64,000 nt of DNA from Flavobacterium rivuli WB 3.3-2 = DSM 21788 (GCF_000378485.1 NZ_KB899968.1:124001-188000), one strand, 5' to 3'; shown: positions 8,867 through 17,880, counted from the first letter of the stretch. Notes: a model not told the origin generated them from the letters alone. Numbers and translations are program-made.

Positions 8867-9639
8867 AAACCTACTTTACTGTTTTTCTTTATAATTTCTT
8901 CGGCAAGCTGCAGGTAATTTGTAGCACCCTTGCTTGTAGCATCATAGTTTATAATGCTTTCGCCATAACTTGGTGCTTCGCTTAATTTTATATTACGCTG
9001 AATGATGGTGGTAAAAACCATATCATGAAAATGCTTTTGCACCTCTTCCACAACCTGGTTAGATAACCTTAAGCGCGAATCATACATGGTAAGCAACAGT
9101 CCTTCTATATCTAACTCCGGATTGTGTATTTTTTGTACGCTCTTTATAGTATTTAACAGTTTGCCTAAGCCCTCCAGTGCAAAGTATTCGCACTGTATAG
9201 GTATTACAACGCTATCGGCAGCAGTAAGTGCATTAAGTGTTAACAGGCCTAAAGATGGTGCGCAGTCTATAAGTATATAGTCGTACTCGTCTTTAACGCT
9301 TTCCAGTGCCTGTTTAAGCATGTATTCCCTGTTCTCCTTATCTACAAGCTCTATCTCAATTGCAACAAGATCTATATGTGCAGGTATAACCCACACGTTT
9401 GGAGCAGAACATTCTATGATAGCCTCTTTTGGTGTGCTGCTGTGTTCGAGTATTTGGTAGGTGCCAATCTCAACAGTCTCTACATCTATGCCAAGTCCCG
9501 AGCTTGCGTTAGCCTGGGGGTCGGCATCGATCAATAGTACTTTTTTTTCGAGTACGCCCAGCGAAGCCGCCAGGTTTACCGATGTTGTTGTTTTACCCAC
9601 GCCGCCCTTTTGGTTGGCAATAGCAATGATCTTACCCAT
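8863..9639 (-). CDS. parA: Chromosome partitioning ATPase ParA (Soj family)
   Basis: 258 residues beginning MGKIIAIANQKGGVGKTTTS, the deviant Walker A motif of ParA/MinD ATPases. LLIDADPQANASSGLG, YDYILIDCAPSLGLLTLNAL (Walker B region) and VVIPIQCEYFALEG follow. It drives segregation of ParB-bound origins over the nucleoid. It is the first gene of the minus-strand run parA-parB-DUF5683-dapB-lepB. A leftward promoter is expected in 9640-9715; the closest candidate is TATTTTTA on the minus strand, an imperfect -7 box. Confidence 0.96.
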   Translation of the reverse strand: MGKIIAIANQKGGVGKTTTSVNLAASLGVLEKKVLLIDADPQANASSGLGIDVETVEIGTYQILEHSSTPKEAIIECSAPNVWVIPAHIDLVAIEIELVDKENREYMLKQALESVKDEYDYILIDCAPSLGLLTLNALTAADSVVIPIQCEYFALEGLGKLLNTIKSVQKIHNPELDIEGLLLTMYDSRLRLSNQVVEEVQKHFHDMVFTTIIQRNIKLSEAPSYGESIINYDATSKGATNYLQLAEEIIKKNSKVGL

Positions 9640-9714
9640 TTATGTTTGAAATTTTGGAACGGTAAAAATACGATTATTTATGGTTCCTGAAAACGGAAAT
9701 TGTTAACAATACTA

Positions 9715-9745
9715 AATAAAAAAGCCGCACTGTGCAGTGCGGCTT
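9715..9745 (-). terminator. Intrinsic terminator for the T9SS repeat protein gene
   Basis: 11-bp perfect arms AAGCCGCACTG and CAGTGCGGCTT with a two-base centre. On the minus strand the stem is followed by a T-rich run, directly downstream of the gene ending at 9767. Confidence 0.85.
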
Positions 9746-9766
9746 AGTAATAAATATATGGTTGGT

Positions 9767-11584
9767 TTATTGTACTATAAGTTTTTGTGAAGCAGAAATG
9801 TTGCCTGACTCTAACTTAATAACATACATACCTGCAGATAGTGCAGACAGGTTGATGTTTTTACTTGTGCCACTTACTGTAGTTTCATAAACTTTTGCAC
9901 CTGTAAGAGAGTATACACTTACATGGCCATTGTCTATATTGTTATAAGTAAGGGTTACATTTTTATTTGCAGTTGGGTTAGGGTATACGCTAAAGTTGTT
10001 AGCTTTTATAGTACCTGTACCAGCCGTAACAGCTTCCCATACTACATTATCTATAGCAGCACCGTTGTGTATAGCATCGGCAGTAATTTTAAAAGCAATA
10101 AAGCCTTGAGTAGTAGAAGCCGGTATAACGATGTTAGCATGATTTACAGATGTATCTGTTACAGAAATAGGTTCTCCTACGGCAGTAAATGTTGTAAAAT
10201 CAGAAGCGCTGGTAAGTGTTCCTATTTGTACAGTAATGTTGCCTTCCGGTATTACACCGTTAGCGGCAAGTTTGTAAGTATCAAAAGATAATTCGTGAGC
10301 ACCATCTATAGTAGAAACTTCCGGGGTTACAAGGTATCCTGGAGTGTTTGCAGCAAAAAGGCTGTAAAATACTGCAAACTGGTTAGTTTCGTCTTCTGTT
10401 TCGCCGGTGTATACTAATGGCATACCTGTACTTGCACTCCAGCAATTTTGCGGGAAAGCACCCGTTGTAGCAATTGTAAAGTTAGAGAAATCCTCATTTA
10501 ATGTTTCTACAGCAACACATGCAGGTTCAGGAACTGCTTCCCATACTACATTATCTATAGCAGCACCGTTGTGTATAGCATCGGCAGTAATTTTAAAGGC
10601 GATAAAGCCTTGAGTAGTAGAAGCCGGTATAACAATGTTAGCATGATTTACAGATGTATCTGTTACAGAAATAGGTTCTCCTACGGCAGTAAATGTTGTA
10701 AAATCAGAAGCGCTGGTAAGTGTTCCTATTTGAACAGTAATGTTGCCTTCCGGTATTACGCCGTTAGCGGCAAGTTTGTAAGTATCAAAAGATAATTGGT
10801 GAGCACCATCTATAGTAGATACTTCCGGGGTTACAAGGTAGCCAGGAGCGTTAGCTGCAAAAAGGCTGTAAAATACTGCATACTGGTTAGTTTCGTCTTC
10901 TGTTTCGCCGGTGTATAATAATGGCATTCCTGAGCTTGCACTCCAGCAGTTTTGCGGGAAAGCACCCGTTGTAGCAATTGTAAAGTTAGAGAAATCCTCG
11001 TTTAATGTTTCTACAGCAGCACATGCAGGGGCAGGAACTGCATCCCAAACAACATTATCTATAGCAAGTGCATTGTGTACAGAATCAGCCGATAGTTTAA
11101 ATGCTATGTGGCTGCCCGCAGGAGCAGATGGTATTATAATATTATTATATGTTTCTACGTCGGCAGTAGTAATAGTTATTACATCGCCAAAGGCAACAAA
11201 TGTTGAAGCATCTGCTACATCGCTAATTGTACCTACCTGTAATAAAACGGTACCGTTTGGTACTGAACCGCCCATTCCAAGTTTGTATGCGTCAAAAGAT
11301 AGTTGGTGTGTGCCATCAAAATTAGATACTTCAGGGCTTATTAAATAAGCATCGGTATTAACTGCAAACAGACTGTAAAAAACAGCATACTTATTACTTT
11401 CAGTTTCGGCGGTGTAAATTCTTGTTGCGCCTGATATAGACGACCAGCAGTTTTGAGGGAAAACACCTGTAGTGCCAATAGTAAAATCTGTAAAATCTTC
11501 GTTTAATGTTGTCTGAGGTTCACATTGCGCGTTTGCAAAAAGAGTAGCGCAAAGCATGCCTGCAGAAAGTAAAATTTTTTTCAT
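9767..11584 (-). CDS. T9SS-secreted protein with three tandem choice-of-anchor-like domains
   Basis: 605 residues with signal peptide MKKILLSAGMLCATLFANAQ. Three tandem domains of about 168 residues follow (roughly 21-187, 188-355, 356-523), each starting with a form of TLNEDFxxFTIxTTGxFPQN and ending DNVVWxAVP, similar to cleaved-adhesin/choice-of-anchor J domains. The last 80 residues are a Por secretion (type A sorting) tail with FSVYPNPTANKNVTLTY and a terminal KLIVQ. The product is therefore expected to cross the outer membrane through the type IX system and attach to the surface. Repeats 2 and 3 are almost identical, a recent duplication. No catalytic residues are recognisable; a binding or adhesin role is a guess. 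Confidence 0.9.
   Translation of the reverse strand: MKKILLSAGMLCATLFANAQCEPQTTLNEDFTDFTIGTTGVFPQNCWSSISGATRIYTAETESNKYAVFYSLFAVNTDAYLISPEVSNFDGTHQLSFDAYKLGMGGSVPNGTVLLQVGTISDVADASTFVAFGDVITITTADVETYNNIIIPSAPAGSHIAFKLSADSVHNALAIDNVVWDAVPAPACAAVETLNEDFSNFTIATTGAFPQNCWSASSGMPLLYTGETEDETNQYAVFYSLFAANAPGYLVTPEVSTIDGAHQLSFDTYKLAANGVIPEGNITVQIGTLTSASDFTTFTAVGEPISVTDTSVNHANIVIPASTTQGFIAFKITADAIHNGAAIDNVVWEAVPEPACVAVETLNEDFSNFTIATTGAFPQNCWSASTGMPLVYTGETEDETNQFAVFYSLFAANTPGYLVTPEVSTIDGAHELSFDTYKLAANGVIPEGNITVQIGTLTSASDFTTFTAVGEPISVTDTSVNHANIVIPASTTQGFIAFKITADAIHNGAAIDNVVWEAVTAGTGTIKANNFSVYPNPTANKNVTLTYNNIDNGHVSVYSLTGAKVYETTVSGTSKNINLSALSAGMYVIKLESGNISASQKLIVQ
10033..11040 (-). repeat. Near-identical 504-bp tandem duplication inside the T9SS protein gene
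   Basis: Segments 10033-10536 and 10537-11040 are almost identical base for base, with an exact period of 504 bases (168 codons). The first copy of the protein domain, from about 11041 to 11540, is more diverged. The period keeps the reading frame. Confidence 0.92.
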
Positions 11585-11680
11585 GCGGTTGTTTTATTTA
11601 GATTCAGTAAGAATAATAATTCGGGGCAAATATAAATAATTAATTTATACTAAGTCTAAATAAAGCGATTAAAATCCATA

Positions 11681-11711
11681 AAAAAAGGCAGATTTTTTTT
11701 CTGCCTTTTTT
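11681..11711. terminator. Bidirectional-looking terminator hairpin
   Basis: AAAAAAGGCAG and CTGCCTTTTTT arms around an AT loop. It lies between the SDR gene and the T9SS gene, and both arms end in A/T runs. The SDR gene (stop at 11787, minus strand) would be terminated here. Confidence 0.75.
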
Positions 11712-11713
11712 TA

Positions 11714-11790
11714 TTTCCCAGTCGTAGCGGCGGTTTTTAGCCGGTTAGTAATTATAACTAACTGCGACAGAAAACTGTGACCGTAATTAT
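11714..11790. repeat. Dispersed intergenic repeat related to 38113-38168
   Basis: AACTGCGACAGAAAACTGTG at 11759-11778 matches the ACTGTGACTGAAAACTGTGA unit upstream of the gene at 38171. A partner segment (CAGTCGTAGCGGCGGTTTTT) sits 5' of it in the opposite sense, so the element is a degenerate inverted repeat. Confidence 0.6.
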
Positions 11791-12671
11791 TCTTTATTTC
11801 TTTTTGCTTTAATCATGGCTTCGAGCATATCCCATGTTTCTTCGGGTATGGCTTCGAGCAGGTTAAACTGGCCTGCACCTTTAAGCCATTCGCCACCATC
11901 TATGGTTATAACTTCGCCATTTACATAGGCAGAAAAATCAGATACTAAATATGCGGCAATATTTGCCAGTTCCTGATGGTCGCCCACACGCTTTAAAGGC
12001 ACTTTTTGTGCGAGGTCAAATTTTTCCTGAAGATCGCCGGGCAATAGCCTGTCCCAAGCACCTTTGGTAGGGAAGGGGCCGGGTGCAATGGCATTACTGC
12101 GAATGCCATATTTAGCCCATTCTACCGCGAGGCTACGTGTCATGGCCAGTACTCCGGCCTTAGCAGTAGCACTTGGCACCACGTAGGCAGATCCTGTCCA
12201 GGCATACGTGGTAACAATATTTAGTATAACCGATGATGGTTGTTTTATGTCTATCCAGTGTTTGCCAAAGGCAAGCGTACAGTTTTTAGATCCTTTAAGC
12301 ACGATATCTATAACAGTGTCAAAAGCGTTTGCCGATAAACGTTCTGTAGGAGATATAAAATTGCCTGCTGCGTTATTTAGCAAAACATCTACTTTTCCAA
12401 AAGCTTCAAGCACTACCTTAAGCATATTTTCTACTTCTTCATAATGCCGAACGTCGCACTGTACGGCAAGGCATTTCCCACCGGTTTGCTCTTCGAGTTC
12501 TTTAGCCGTATTTTGAAGTTTTTCAAGATCGCGGGATGTTATGGCAACCTTAGCACCCAACTCCATAAAATATTTTGTCATGGCTTTGCCCAGTCCGCTG
12601 CCACCGCCGGTAACTACTATTACTTTATCGTTTAGCGCGCCATCGCGCAGCATTTTATCGGTATAGCTCAT
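11787..12671 (-). CDS. SDR-family oxidoreductase, 2,4-dienoyl-CoA reductase-like
   Basis: 294 residues. The Rossmann nucleotide-binding motif VVTGGGSGLGKAM, the structural NNAAGNF motif, and an active-site region in which the usual YxxxK tyrosine is not obvious (SAYVVPSATAKAGVLAMTRS) identify a classical short-chain dehydrogenase. AIAPGPFPTKGAW and the lysine of TAKAG match the peroxisomal trans-2-enoyl/2,4-dienoyl-CoA reductase branch, in which Tyr is replaced. The probable role is reduction of unsaturated acyl-CoA during fatty acid degradation using NADPH. It is monocistronic, with terminators on both sides. Confidence 0.85.
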   Translation of the reverse strand: MSYTDKMLRDGALNDKVIVVTGGGSGLGKAMTKYFMELGAKVAITSRDLEKLQNTAKELEEQTGGKCLAVQCDVRHYEEVENMLKVVLEAFGKVDVLLNNAAGNFISPTERLSANAFDTVIDIVLKGSKNCTLAFGKHWIDIKQPSSVILNIVTTYAWTGSAYVVPSATAKAGVLAMTRSLAVEWAKYGIRSNAIAPGPFPTKGAWDRLLPGDLQEKFDLAQKVPLKRVGDHQELANIAAYLVSDFSAYVNGEVITIDGGEWLKGAGQFNLLEAIPEETWDMLEAMIKAKRNKE

Positions 12672-12760
12672 TTTTGTGTGTTTGTATTGTAAATATATAA
12701 AATATTATGCATGCATTAGTTTACTGCATGTTAAATACAGGTTATGCGTTAAAAGCACAA

Positions 12761-12794
12761 AAAAAGCCGAACCCACGTGGGTTCGGCTTTAATT
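12761..12794 (-). terminator. Strong intrinsic terminator after the small membrane protein gene
   Basis: Perfect 14-bp arms AAAGCCGAACCCAC and GTGGGTTCGGCTTT. On the minus strand it is followed by TTTTTGTGC. It lies just past the stop of the 69-residue protein gene. Confidence 0.85.
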
Positions 12795-12819
12795 TAGTTA
12801 AGCGTGATTTAAAGGCTTA

Positions 12820-13029
12820 TTATTTTTTAACCCTTATAGGGATAAGTTTTTTCTGGTTTTTTTTAACCTGCATAAAGCCTACTGCCATGAATGCTAAAAA
12901 TACAGGGTACAGCGTAATAAATACGGTATGTACAGGGAGATTTAAAATCAGTGCAAATGCTATATGAAGTATTGAAATCACGATCATGCCTACAGTTCCG
13001 ATTGTAAAAAAGGGATTTAGATTTTTCAT
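12820..13029 (-). CDS. Small two-helix membrane protein, function unknown
   Basis: 69 residues with two hydrophobic helices (about residues 8-30 and 35-52: GTVGMIVISILHIAFALIL and TVFITLYPVFLAFMAVGFMQ) and a strongly basic tail ending KKLIPIRVKK, so the C terminus should lie in the cytoplasm. No family is recognised. It has its own terminator, which supports a real transcript. About 210 bases with no other visible gene separate it from the glutamate dehydrogenase stop. Confidence 0.7.
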   Translation of the reverse strand: MKNLNPFFTIGTVGMIVISILHIAFALILNLPVHTVFITLYPVFLAFMAVGFMQVKKNQKKLIPIRVKK

Positions 13030-13243
13030 TTCCTTTTATTAGGGGATTAATTGATTATAAATTTACGGTTTTATATATGGCTTAGTGTTAAAAGTAAATC
13101 TTATTTTAAGCCATGTACCTATATTTAACTTAATTGCAATTTTCGTGCCTCTTTTATTGCCTAAATACTTAGTATAGATGCTTTAATTGCAATATACGTA
13201 ATCGCAATGGTTATAGTTTTTCAGGCTAATCCCCTTAATAATT

Positions 13244-14530
13244 CTAATTTTCTATAAAACTTACTGTGTTGCCTACAGATTTGTTGAGTAAATATGTTTG
13301 TGCTACTTTTTTTACTGCCAATATATAGGCTGCAACTCGCAATGTTACATCATACTGTGTTGCAGTAGTATATACATCGCTAAAGCTTTGCTCCAAAATA
13401 TCGTTTAGCCTATTGTTTACCTGCTCTATAGGCCATGACTCATGCAGTGAGTTTTGCAGCCATTCAAAATAAGATACTGTTACACCACCGGCATTGGCAA
13501 CAATATCTGGCACTACAGTTATATTCTTATCTTTCAGAATAGCATCTGCATCGCTCGATACCGGCCCATTTGCGCCTTCTACAATAAGGCTGGCTTTTAT
13601 GTAAGGAGCATTAGCTGCTGTAATAACATCCTCTTTAGCAGCAGGTATTAATACGTTTAAAGGCAGCAATAATAATTCGTCATGTTCTATAGCTTCTGCT
13701 TTTGGGTATCCTGTAATGCTTTTGTTATTAAGATTGTAATACAAAATAAGTTCCGGGATGTTTATTCCGGCAGGGTGGTATAAGGCGGTATTAATATCGC
13801 TTACAGCAACTACTTTAAGCCCGGCTTCATATAAAAACTGAGCTGTGTGCAGGCCTACATTGCCAAAACCCTGAATTGCTACGGTAGAATGGCTTATGGC
13901 CAACCCTAATTTTTGCATTGCCAGTAAAGTAACACTGCTTACGCCGCGGCCGGTAGCTTCAGTTCGCCCTAAAGACCCACCCGCATTTAAGTGCTTGCCT
14001 GTTACTACAGCATGAATGGGTTTGCCGTGCAGTAAAGAAAATTCATCCATAAGCCAGCCCATTTCGTCTGGCCCCGTGCCCATATCCGGTGCAGGTACAT
14101 CTTTATCGGGACCAAAAACATCTGCCAATGCTTTTGTGTAGGCACGGGTTATGCGTTCCAGTTCTGTTTTAGAGTGTTGTTTAGGGTCAACTATAATTCC
14201 GCCTTTAGCACCTCCAAACGGGATACCAGTAACTGCCGATTTCCAGGTCATCCACGCCGCAAGCGCTTTAACCTCTTCAAGGTTTACAGCGGTATCATAA
14301 CGTATTCCTCCTTTAGATGGACCCAGTACTGTAGAGTGAATAACGCGGTAGCCTTCAAAATTTTTTTCCTGGCCGTTGTCAAGTTTTATAGAAAAATTTA
14401 TAAGCACCTGTTTTTCCGGGCGCTGAAGTGTTTCACGTAATGACTGTTCTAAATTTAATATATCGGCTGCAGTATTGTACCTGTCCAGCATAGATTGAAA
14501 TGGGTTTTGTTGTATAGCTGTTGTGCTCAT
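13244..14530 (-). CDS. Glu/Leu/Phe/Val dehydrogenase, probable glutamate dehydrogenase
   Basis: 428 residues, the usual length for hexameric NAD(P)-dependent glutamate dehydrogenases. KGGIRYDTAVNLEEVKALA and PFGGAKGGIIVDP contain the substrate-binding and catalytic lysines, and DMGTGPDEMGWLMDEF the catalytic aspartate; AIQGFGNVGLHTAQFL is the dinucleotide-binding loop. It converts glutamate to 2-oxoglutarate and ammonia reversibly. Specificity within the Glu/Leu/Phe/Val family cannot be fixed by eye. It is transcribed alone; the upstream 475-base region carries possible promoters and a hairpin. Confidence 0.93.
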   Translation of the reverse strand: MSTTAIQQNPFQSMLDRYNTAADILNLEQSLRETLQRPEKQVLINFSIKLDNGQEKNFEGYRVIHSTVLGPSKGGIRYDTAVNLEEVKALAAWMTWKSAVTGIPFGGAKGGIIVDPKQHSKTELERITRAYTKALADVFGPDKDVPAPDMGTGPDEMGWLMDEFSLLHGKPIHAVVTGKHLNAGGSLGRTEATGRGVSSVTLLAMQKLGLAISHSTVAIQGFGNVGLHTAQFLYEAGLKVVAVSDINTALYHPAGINIPELILYYNLNNKSITGYPKAEAIEHDELLLLPLNVLIPAAKEDVITAANAPYIKASLIVEGANGPVSSDADAILKDKNITVVPDIVANAGGVTVSYFEWLQNSLHESWPIEQVNNRLNDILEQSFSDVYTTATQYDVTLRVAAYILAVKKVAQTYLLNKSVGNTVSFIEN

Positions 14531-15005
14531 TGTATTATAATAGGTATGTTGAATTTTTATTTTGTAACTGTATTGCTATTTGTATGCCGAAACAGTTTAG
14601 TTTTTTTAATATGTCTGTTTTTCAGGTTATTATTGCCGGCTACAACAATACGGGCATGTCATTATGATAGGGTATGTTACTGCAAAACGATAGTGTTTGT
14701 GGCTATTAGATTTCATTGACTAATAATTTAATTGATAGTTTTGTATAAAAAGAAAAGCCCCTTTACAAGTGTTGTAAAAGGGCTTAGTATATTTTTTTAA
14801 GATGTTATACACACGCACTCCTGCAACACAAAAGTATTTTCATGCAGCAGCACATATTTGCGATATTGTTTATTATAAGTGCATTCATCGTTGGTATTCT
14901 AATTTGATACTGCAAATATATTCATTTTTTTTATTACTCTATAAAAATAGTAGATTAATAAAAAAATATTTTCATATTAATAATATTCTTTACTATGTAG
15001 TTAAC
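14531..15005. other. Intergenic region without a gene; hairpin and candidate leftward promoters
   Basis: No convincing coding frame. It holds the hairpin at 14753-14787 and two leftward -7 boxes of the Bacteroidota type: TACTTTTG on the minus strand at 14829-14836 and TATATTTG near 14915-14922. Transcripts from either would meet the hairpin before reaching glutamate dehydrogenase, so the hairpin may be the DUF72 terminator, an attenuator, or the end of a short RNA. Confidence 0.6.
14753..14787 (-). terminator. Terminator-like hairpin between DUF72 gene and glutamate dehydrogenase
   Basis: Arms AAGCCCCTTTACAA and TTGTAAAAGGGCTT (one mismatch) around a 3-base loop. On the minus strand it is followed by TTTCTTTTTATAC. 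It lies about 220 bases downstream of the DUF72 stop. Confidence 0.75.
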
Positions 15006-15725
15006 TTATAGGTTTTTAAATTGCTGTGCGTTTATAATGGCGGCACTGCTTGCTGTATTGTTAAAAAAAATAAATACCTCGCTACAATTTTTCTTCGAAG
15101 AGATATCTTCCTGTAATTCCTTTAGTTCATCTAAAGTATATTCCGAATAGAACAGCCGCGGATTGCCATGCAGCCTTACATAAACTATTTTTGTAGTAAC
15201 AACAACAGCCGTAGGCAGCTTAGGGTAATTAACTGTGCAAAAAGTTATATTATTTTTAGCCAAAGCATCGTATACGTCCTGGCGCCACCAGCTTTCGTTG
15301 CGAAATTCTACCACGTTTTTAAAATCAGGGTTTAATGAATCTATGATAAGTCCAAGCCTGTCTTCGCTATAGCTAAAACTTGGCGGGAGCTGAAACAATA
15401 TACATCCTAACTTATTGGCAAGGCCTTCTTTGCAAACGGCATATAGCTGATTTATTTCTTCCTTACAATTGTCAAATTTCTTAATGTGGGTAATTTGTTT
15501 GGGTGCCTTTACGGAATATATAAAATCGTCAGGAGCTTTGTCGTACCAGTTTTTCATAACCCTGAGTGTAGGGAATTTATAAAAAGTAGCATTTATCTCG
15601 AAAGTTTCAAAATGCCGGCAGTAAAACTCAAACCATTGTTTTGAAGGCATATCTTCAGGGTAGAAAACGCCTTTCCACCGGCTGTTGTAATAGCTGGAAC
15701 ACCCTATGTACAGTTGTTTTTTCAT
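15006..15725 (-). CDS. DUF72 family protein (YecE-like)
   Basis: 239 residues with the DUF72 TIM-barrel signatures: YIGCSSYYNSRWKGVFYPED at the start, FETFEINATFYKFP, FIYSVKAPKQITH, GCILFQLPPSFSYSEDRL, NVVEFRNESWW, and YVRLHGNPRLFYSEYTLDEL near the end. The family's biochemical function is not established. The start overlaps the nei stop by four bases, so the two are translated from one message; that pairing hints at a nucleic-acid maintenance role but proves nothing. Confidence 0.9.
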   Translation of the reverse strand: MKKQLYIGCSSYYNSRWKGVFYPEDMPSKQWFEFYCRHFETFEINATFYKFPTLRVMKNWYDKAPDDFIYSVKAPKQITHIKKFDNCKEEINQLYAVCKEGLANKLGCILFQLPPSFSYSEDRLGLIIDSLNPDFKNVVEFRNESWWRQDVYDALAKNNITFCTVNYPKLPTAVVVTTKIVYVRLHGNPRLFYSEYTLDELKELQEDISSKKNCSEVFIFFNNTASSAAIINAQQFKNL

Positions 15726-16453
15726 TTATGTAGTTCCTGGCAGTTAGTGCAAAAAAAGCTGCGGCGTTTTTTAACTCCGGTATACTCTTTATAAAGTGGA
15801 AGGTCGCAGCGCTTGCAGATTTTTTTACTGTGGGCAAGCCAGTGCTTTTTAAGTTCATCTTTTTGTTTCCAGCGCAAAAAATCAAAGCTATAATTGCGGG
15901 CCTCTGTAACCATAGCATCAATCTTATCGGGAGGTATTTTTCCAATTAAAGACTCCGGATGTATGTGTACCCTGTATAAAACCTCATTCTTAATAATGTT
16001 GCCCACGCCGCTAAATATATCCTGTTCCAGTAATGCATCGCAGGCCTGTTTATTAGGGACTTCCTGTAGTTTAAGCTTTGCTTTTTCCGGATTCCAGTTA
16101 TCATTCATTACATCTGCGGTAAAGTCGTAATGATCGTTTACATCACCTTCCAAAACCTTTACAGCGGCAGTATAAAAGTTAAGTTCGCCGTTACTAAAAA
16201 CAAACCCGAGCCGTAGCAGCGACTCCTTACGCTCATTAATTCTATAAGTGCCAAAGAGTAAAAAGTGTATGCGAATTGTAAAACCGTCGAAGCAAAGCAA
16301 CAGATGTTTGCCCCATGTTTTAATGGCATTAAGTTTTTTGTTCTGAAGCCTGTCCATATCTATTTTTGCATTGCCGGCAGCAGATAATACAACCTGGCCA
16401 GTAAAAATATCGGCAGCTTCTTTAGCTATTATAATACTTGGTCCTTCGGGCAT
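15722..16453 (-). CDS. nei: Endonuclease VIII-like DNA glycosylase (Fpg/Nei family)
   Basis: 243 residues. The protein begins MPEGPSI, placing the catalytic Pro2 and Glu3 as in Fpg/Nei enzymes. The helix-two-turn-helix region with SGVGNIIKNEVLYRVHIHPE is intact. The C-terminal zinc finger has CKRCDLPLYKEYTG followed by RRSFFCTNCQ, i.e. four cysteines. These enzymes excise oxidised pyrimidines and cut the abasic site. It is a bifunctional base-excision repair enzyme in an operon with DUF72. Confidence 0.92.
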   Translation of the reverse strand: MPEGPSIIIAKEAADIFTGQVVLSAAGNAKIDMDRLQNKKLNAIKTWGKHLLLCFDGFTIRIHFLLFGTYRINERKESLLRLGFVFSNGELNFYTAAVKVLEGDVNDHYDFTADVMNDNWNPEKAKLKLQEVPNKQACDALLEQDIFSGVGNIIKNEVLYRVHIHPESLIGKIPPDKIDAMVTEARNYSFDFLRWKQKDELKKHWLAHSKKICKRCDLPLYKEYTGVKKRRSFFCTNCQELHK

Positions 16454-16548
16454 GAGGTAGTAGCTTGATTACTTAAAGATACAATAGGTAAGCATGATGC
16501 ATTTTATGTTTACATAACTTTTAACATGAAAATTTTACGTAAAAATAA

Positions 16549-16582
16549 AAAAGTCCTTTCTGCAACTACAGAAAGGACTTTT
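16549..16582 (-). terminator. Intrinsic terminator of the lipoprotein esterase gene
   Basis: 14-bp arms AAAAGTCCTTTCTG and CAGAAAGGACTTTT with a 6-base loop, then T-rich sequence on the minus strand, immediately after the stop at 16601. Confidence 0.88.
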
Positions 16583-16600
16583 ACAAAAGGCTGCGGTTTC

Positions 16601-17731
16601 CTATAAACCTAAAGCACTTTTTAAATTTTTAGCAGCCAGGCCCTGTGCATCTTTAGCTTCAGGAACTACAGTTGCCATACCAAAGAATTCGTGGGTAACA
16701 CCGTCATATAATTTATATTCGGTATCTACGCCGGCATCTTTAAGTTTATCGGCAAGTAATTTACCTTCGCTTTGAAGCGGGTCAATTTCGGCACCAATTA
16801 TCAAAGTTTTAGGCAGGCCTTTAAGGTTTGCTTTTACAAGGCTTAAACGAGGGTCTGCAGACTGCGCTTCAGACGCGTAGTTTTTTACAAACCAGCCCAT
16901 CATTGCTTTATTGAGTGGTTTTGCATTAGCATATTTTACATAGCTCTCCGCATTCATATCGTTATTAGCTACTGGGTAAACCAATACCTGATATAACGGC
17001 AGCATGATCTTTTTGTCGCGCGCCATAATACTTACGTTAGCAGCAAGGTTACCACCGGCACTTTCTCCGGCCACGGCAACTTTACCTGCATTACCGTTAA
17101 ACGAAGCTGCATTTTTAAGTACCCACTGGTAAGCATCAAATGCTACAGTATGTGCAGCAGGGAATTTTTTCTCCGGCCCTTTAGGATATTCTACAGACAC
17201 TACAATGGCACCCGTTTGCTCACAAAGGCCTTGTGCACCTGCATTATAAACATTAATATCGGCAATTACAAAGCCACCACCGTGGTAATATACAATTACA
17301 GGATATGGTGCTTTACCTTCTTTAGGAGTATAAATACGCACATGAGTAGTACCGCCTGTTACAGGTATTTGTTTGCCTATGGTATCGCAAAGCGGGTTAG
17401 GCATAACAATATTATGTTCTTTCATTACTGCCATTACAGCATCGGTAGGGGTAGGCTGTTGGCGTGCCTCTGCGGCAGTAAGGGTTTCTATAGGTTTACC
17501 GCCCAGGCTGGCCAGTTTTTCTATAACTACCGCCATTTCCGGTTTAATGTTAGTTCCCCATTCCGGTGCAGGGCCTTTTGGTTCTAATTTTACTTCTTTA
17601 TTTTCTTTAACAATACTGTCGTTCATCTCTTTTTCGGGAGTTTCTTCTTTTGCTTTGTTACACGAAAACAGGGCAGCCATGCTAAAACAAAGCAGTGCCA
17701 TTTTTGTTGCTTTAATAAATGTAAATTTCAT
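16601..17731 (-). CDS. Alpha/beta hydrolase of the hormone-sensitive lipase family, lipoprotein
   Basis: 376 residues. A lipoprotein signal ends with the lipobox LFSC, so the protein should be lipid-anchored in the envelope. After an acidic/lysine-rich linker comes the hydrolase: YYHGGGFVIADI (oxyanion hole), VAVAGESAGGNLAANVS (nucleophile Ser), IGAEIDPLQSEG (Asp) and DGVTHEFFGM (His). This is the order and wording of the hormone-sensitive-lipase/acetyl-hydrolase family of carboxylesterases. The natural ester substrate is unknown. It is monocistronic. Confidence 0.92.
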   Translation of the reverse strand: MKFTFIKATKMALLCFSMAALFSCNKAKEETPEKEMNDSIVKENKEVKLEPKGPAPEWGTNIKPEMAVVIEKLASLGGKPIETLTAAEARQQPTPTDAVMAVMKEHNIVMPNPLCDTIGKQIPVTGGTTHVRIYTPKEGKAPYPVIVYYHGGGFVIADINVYNAGAQGLCEQTGAIVVSVEYPKGPEKKFPAAHTVAFDAYQWVLKNAASFNGNAGKVAVAGESAGGNLAANVSIMARDKKIMLPLYQVLVYPVANNDMNAESYVKYANAKPLNKAMMGWFVKNYASEAQSADPRLSLVKANLKGLPKTLIIGAEIDPLQSEGKLLADKLKDAGVDTEYKLYDGVTHEFFGMATVVPEAKDAQGLAAKNLKSALGL

Positions 17732-17880
17732 AATATTCAGGGTGTTTTGATTTATAATGCTAAGTTATTCTGAATATAACTAACAAAATGTTAACCACTT
17801 TGCTAAATATTTTATAATTGTATGAAGTGTATTGACAATGAAATTAAAGCAACAGGCTTTAAGCACTACGATTATAAAGC

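Noticed and set aside
9923..11348. Open frames on the plus strand opposite the T9SS gene
   Set aside because: They repeat with the same 504-base period and have atypical composition, so they are antisense shadows of the coding repeats.
10033..11540. CRISPR-like repetition
   Set aside because: The repeat unit is 504 bases, in frame and coding; no short repeats with unique spacers.
12763..12790. Palindrome with CACGTG centre as a parS-like or regulator site
   Set aside because: It is a perfect 14-bp terminator stem followed by a T run directly after a gene.
14429..14438. TGTTTCACGT resembling half of a parS centromere site
   Set aside because: Only the left half matches; the right half is AATGACTG instead of GAAACA-type sequence, and it lies inside the glutamate dehydrogenase gene.
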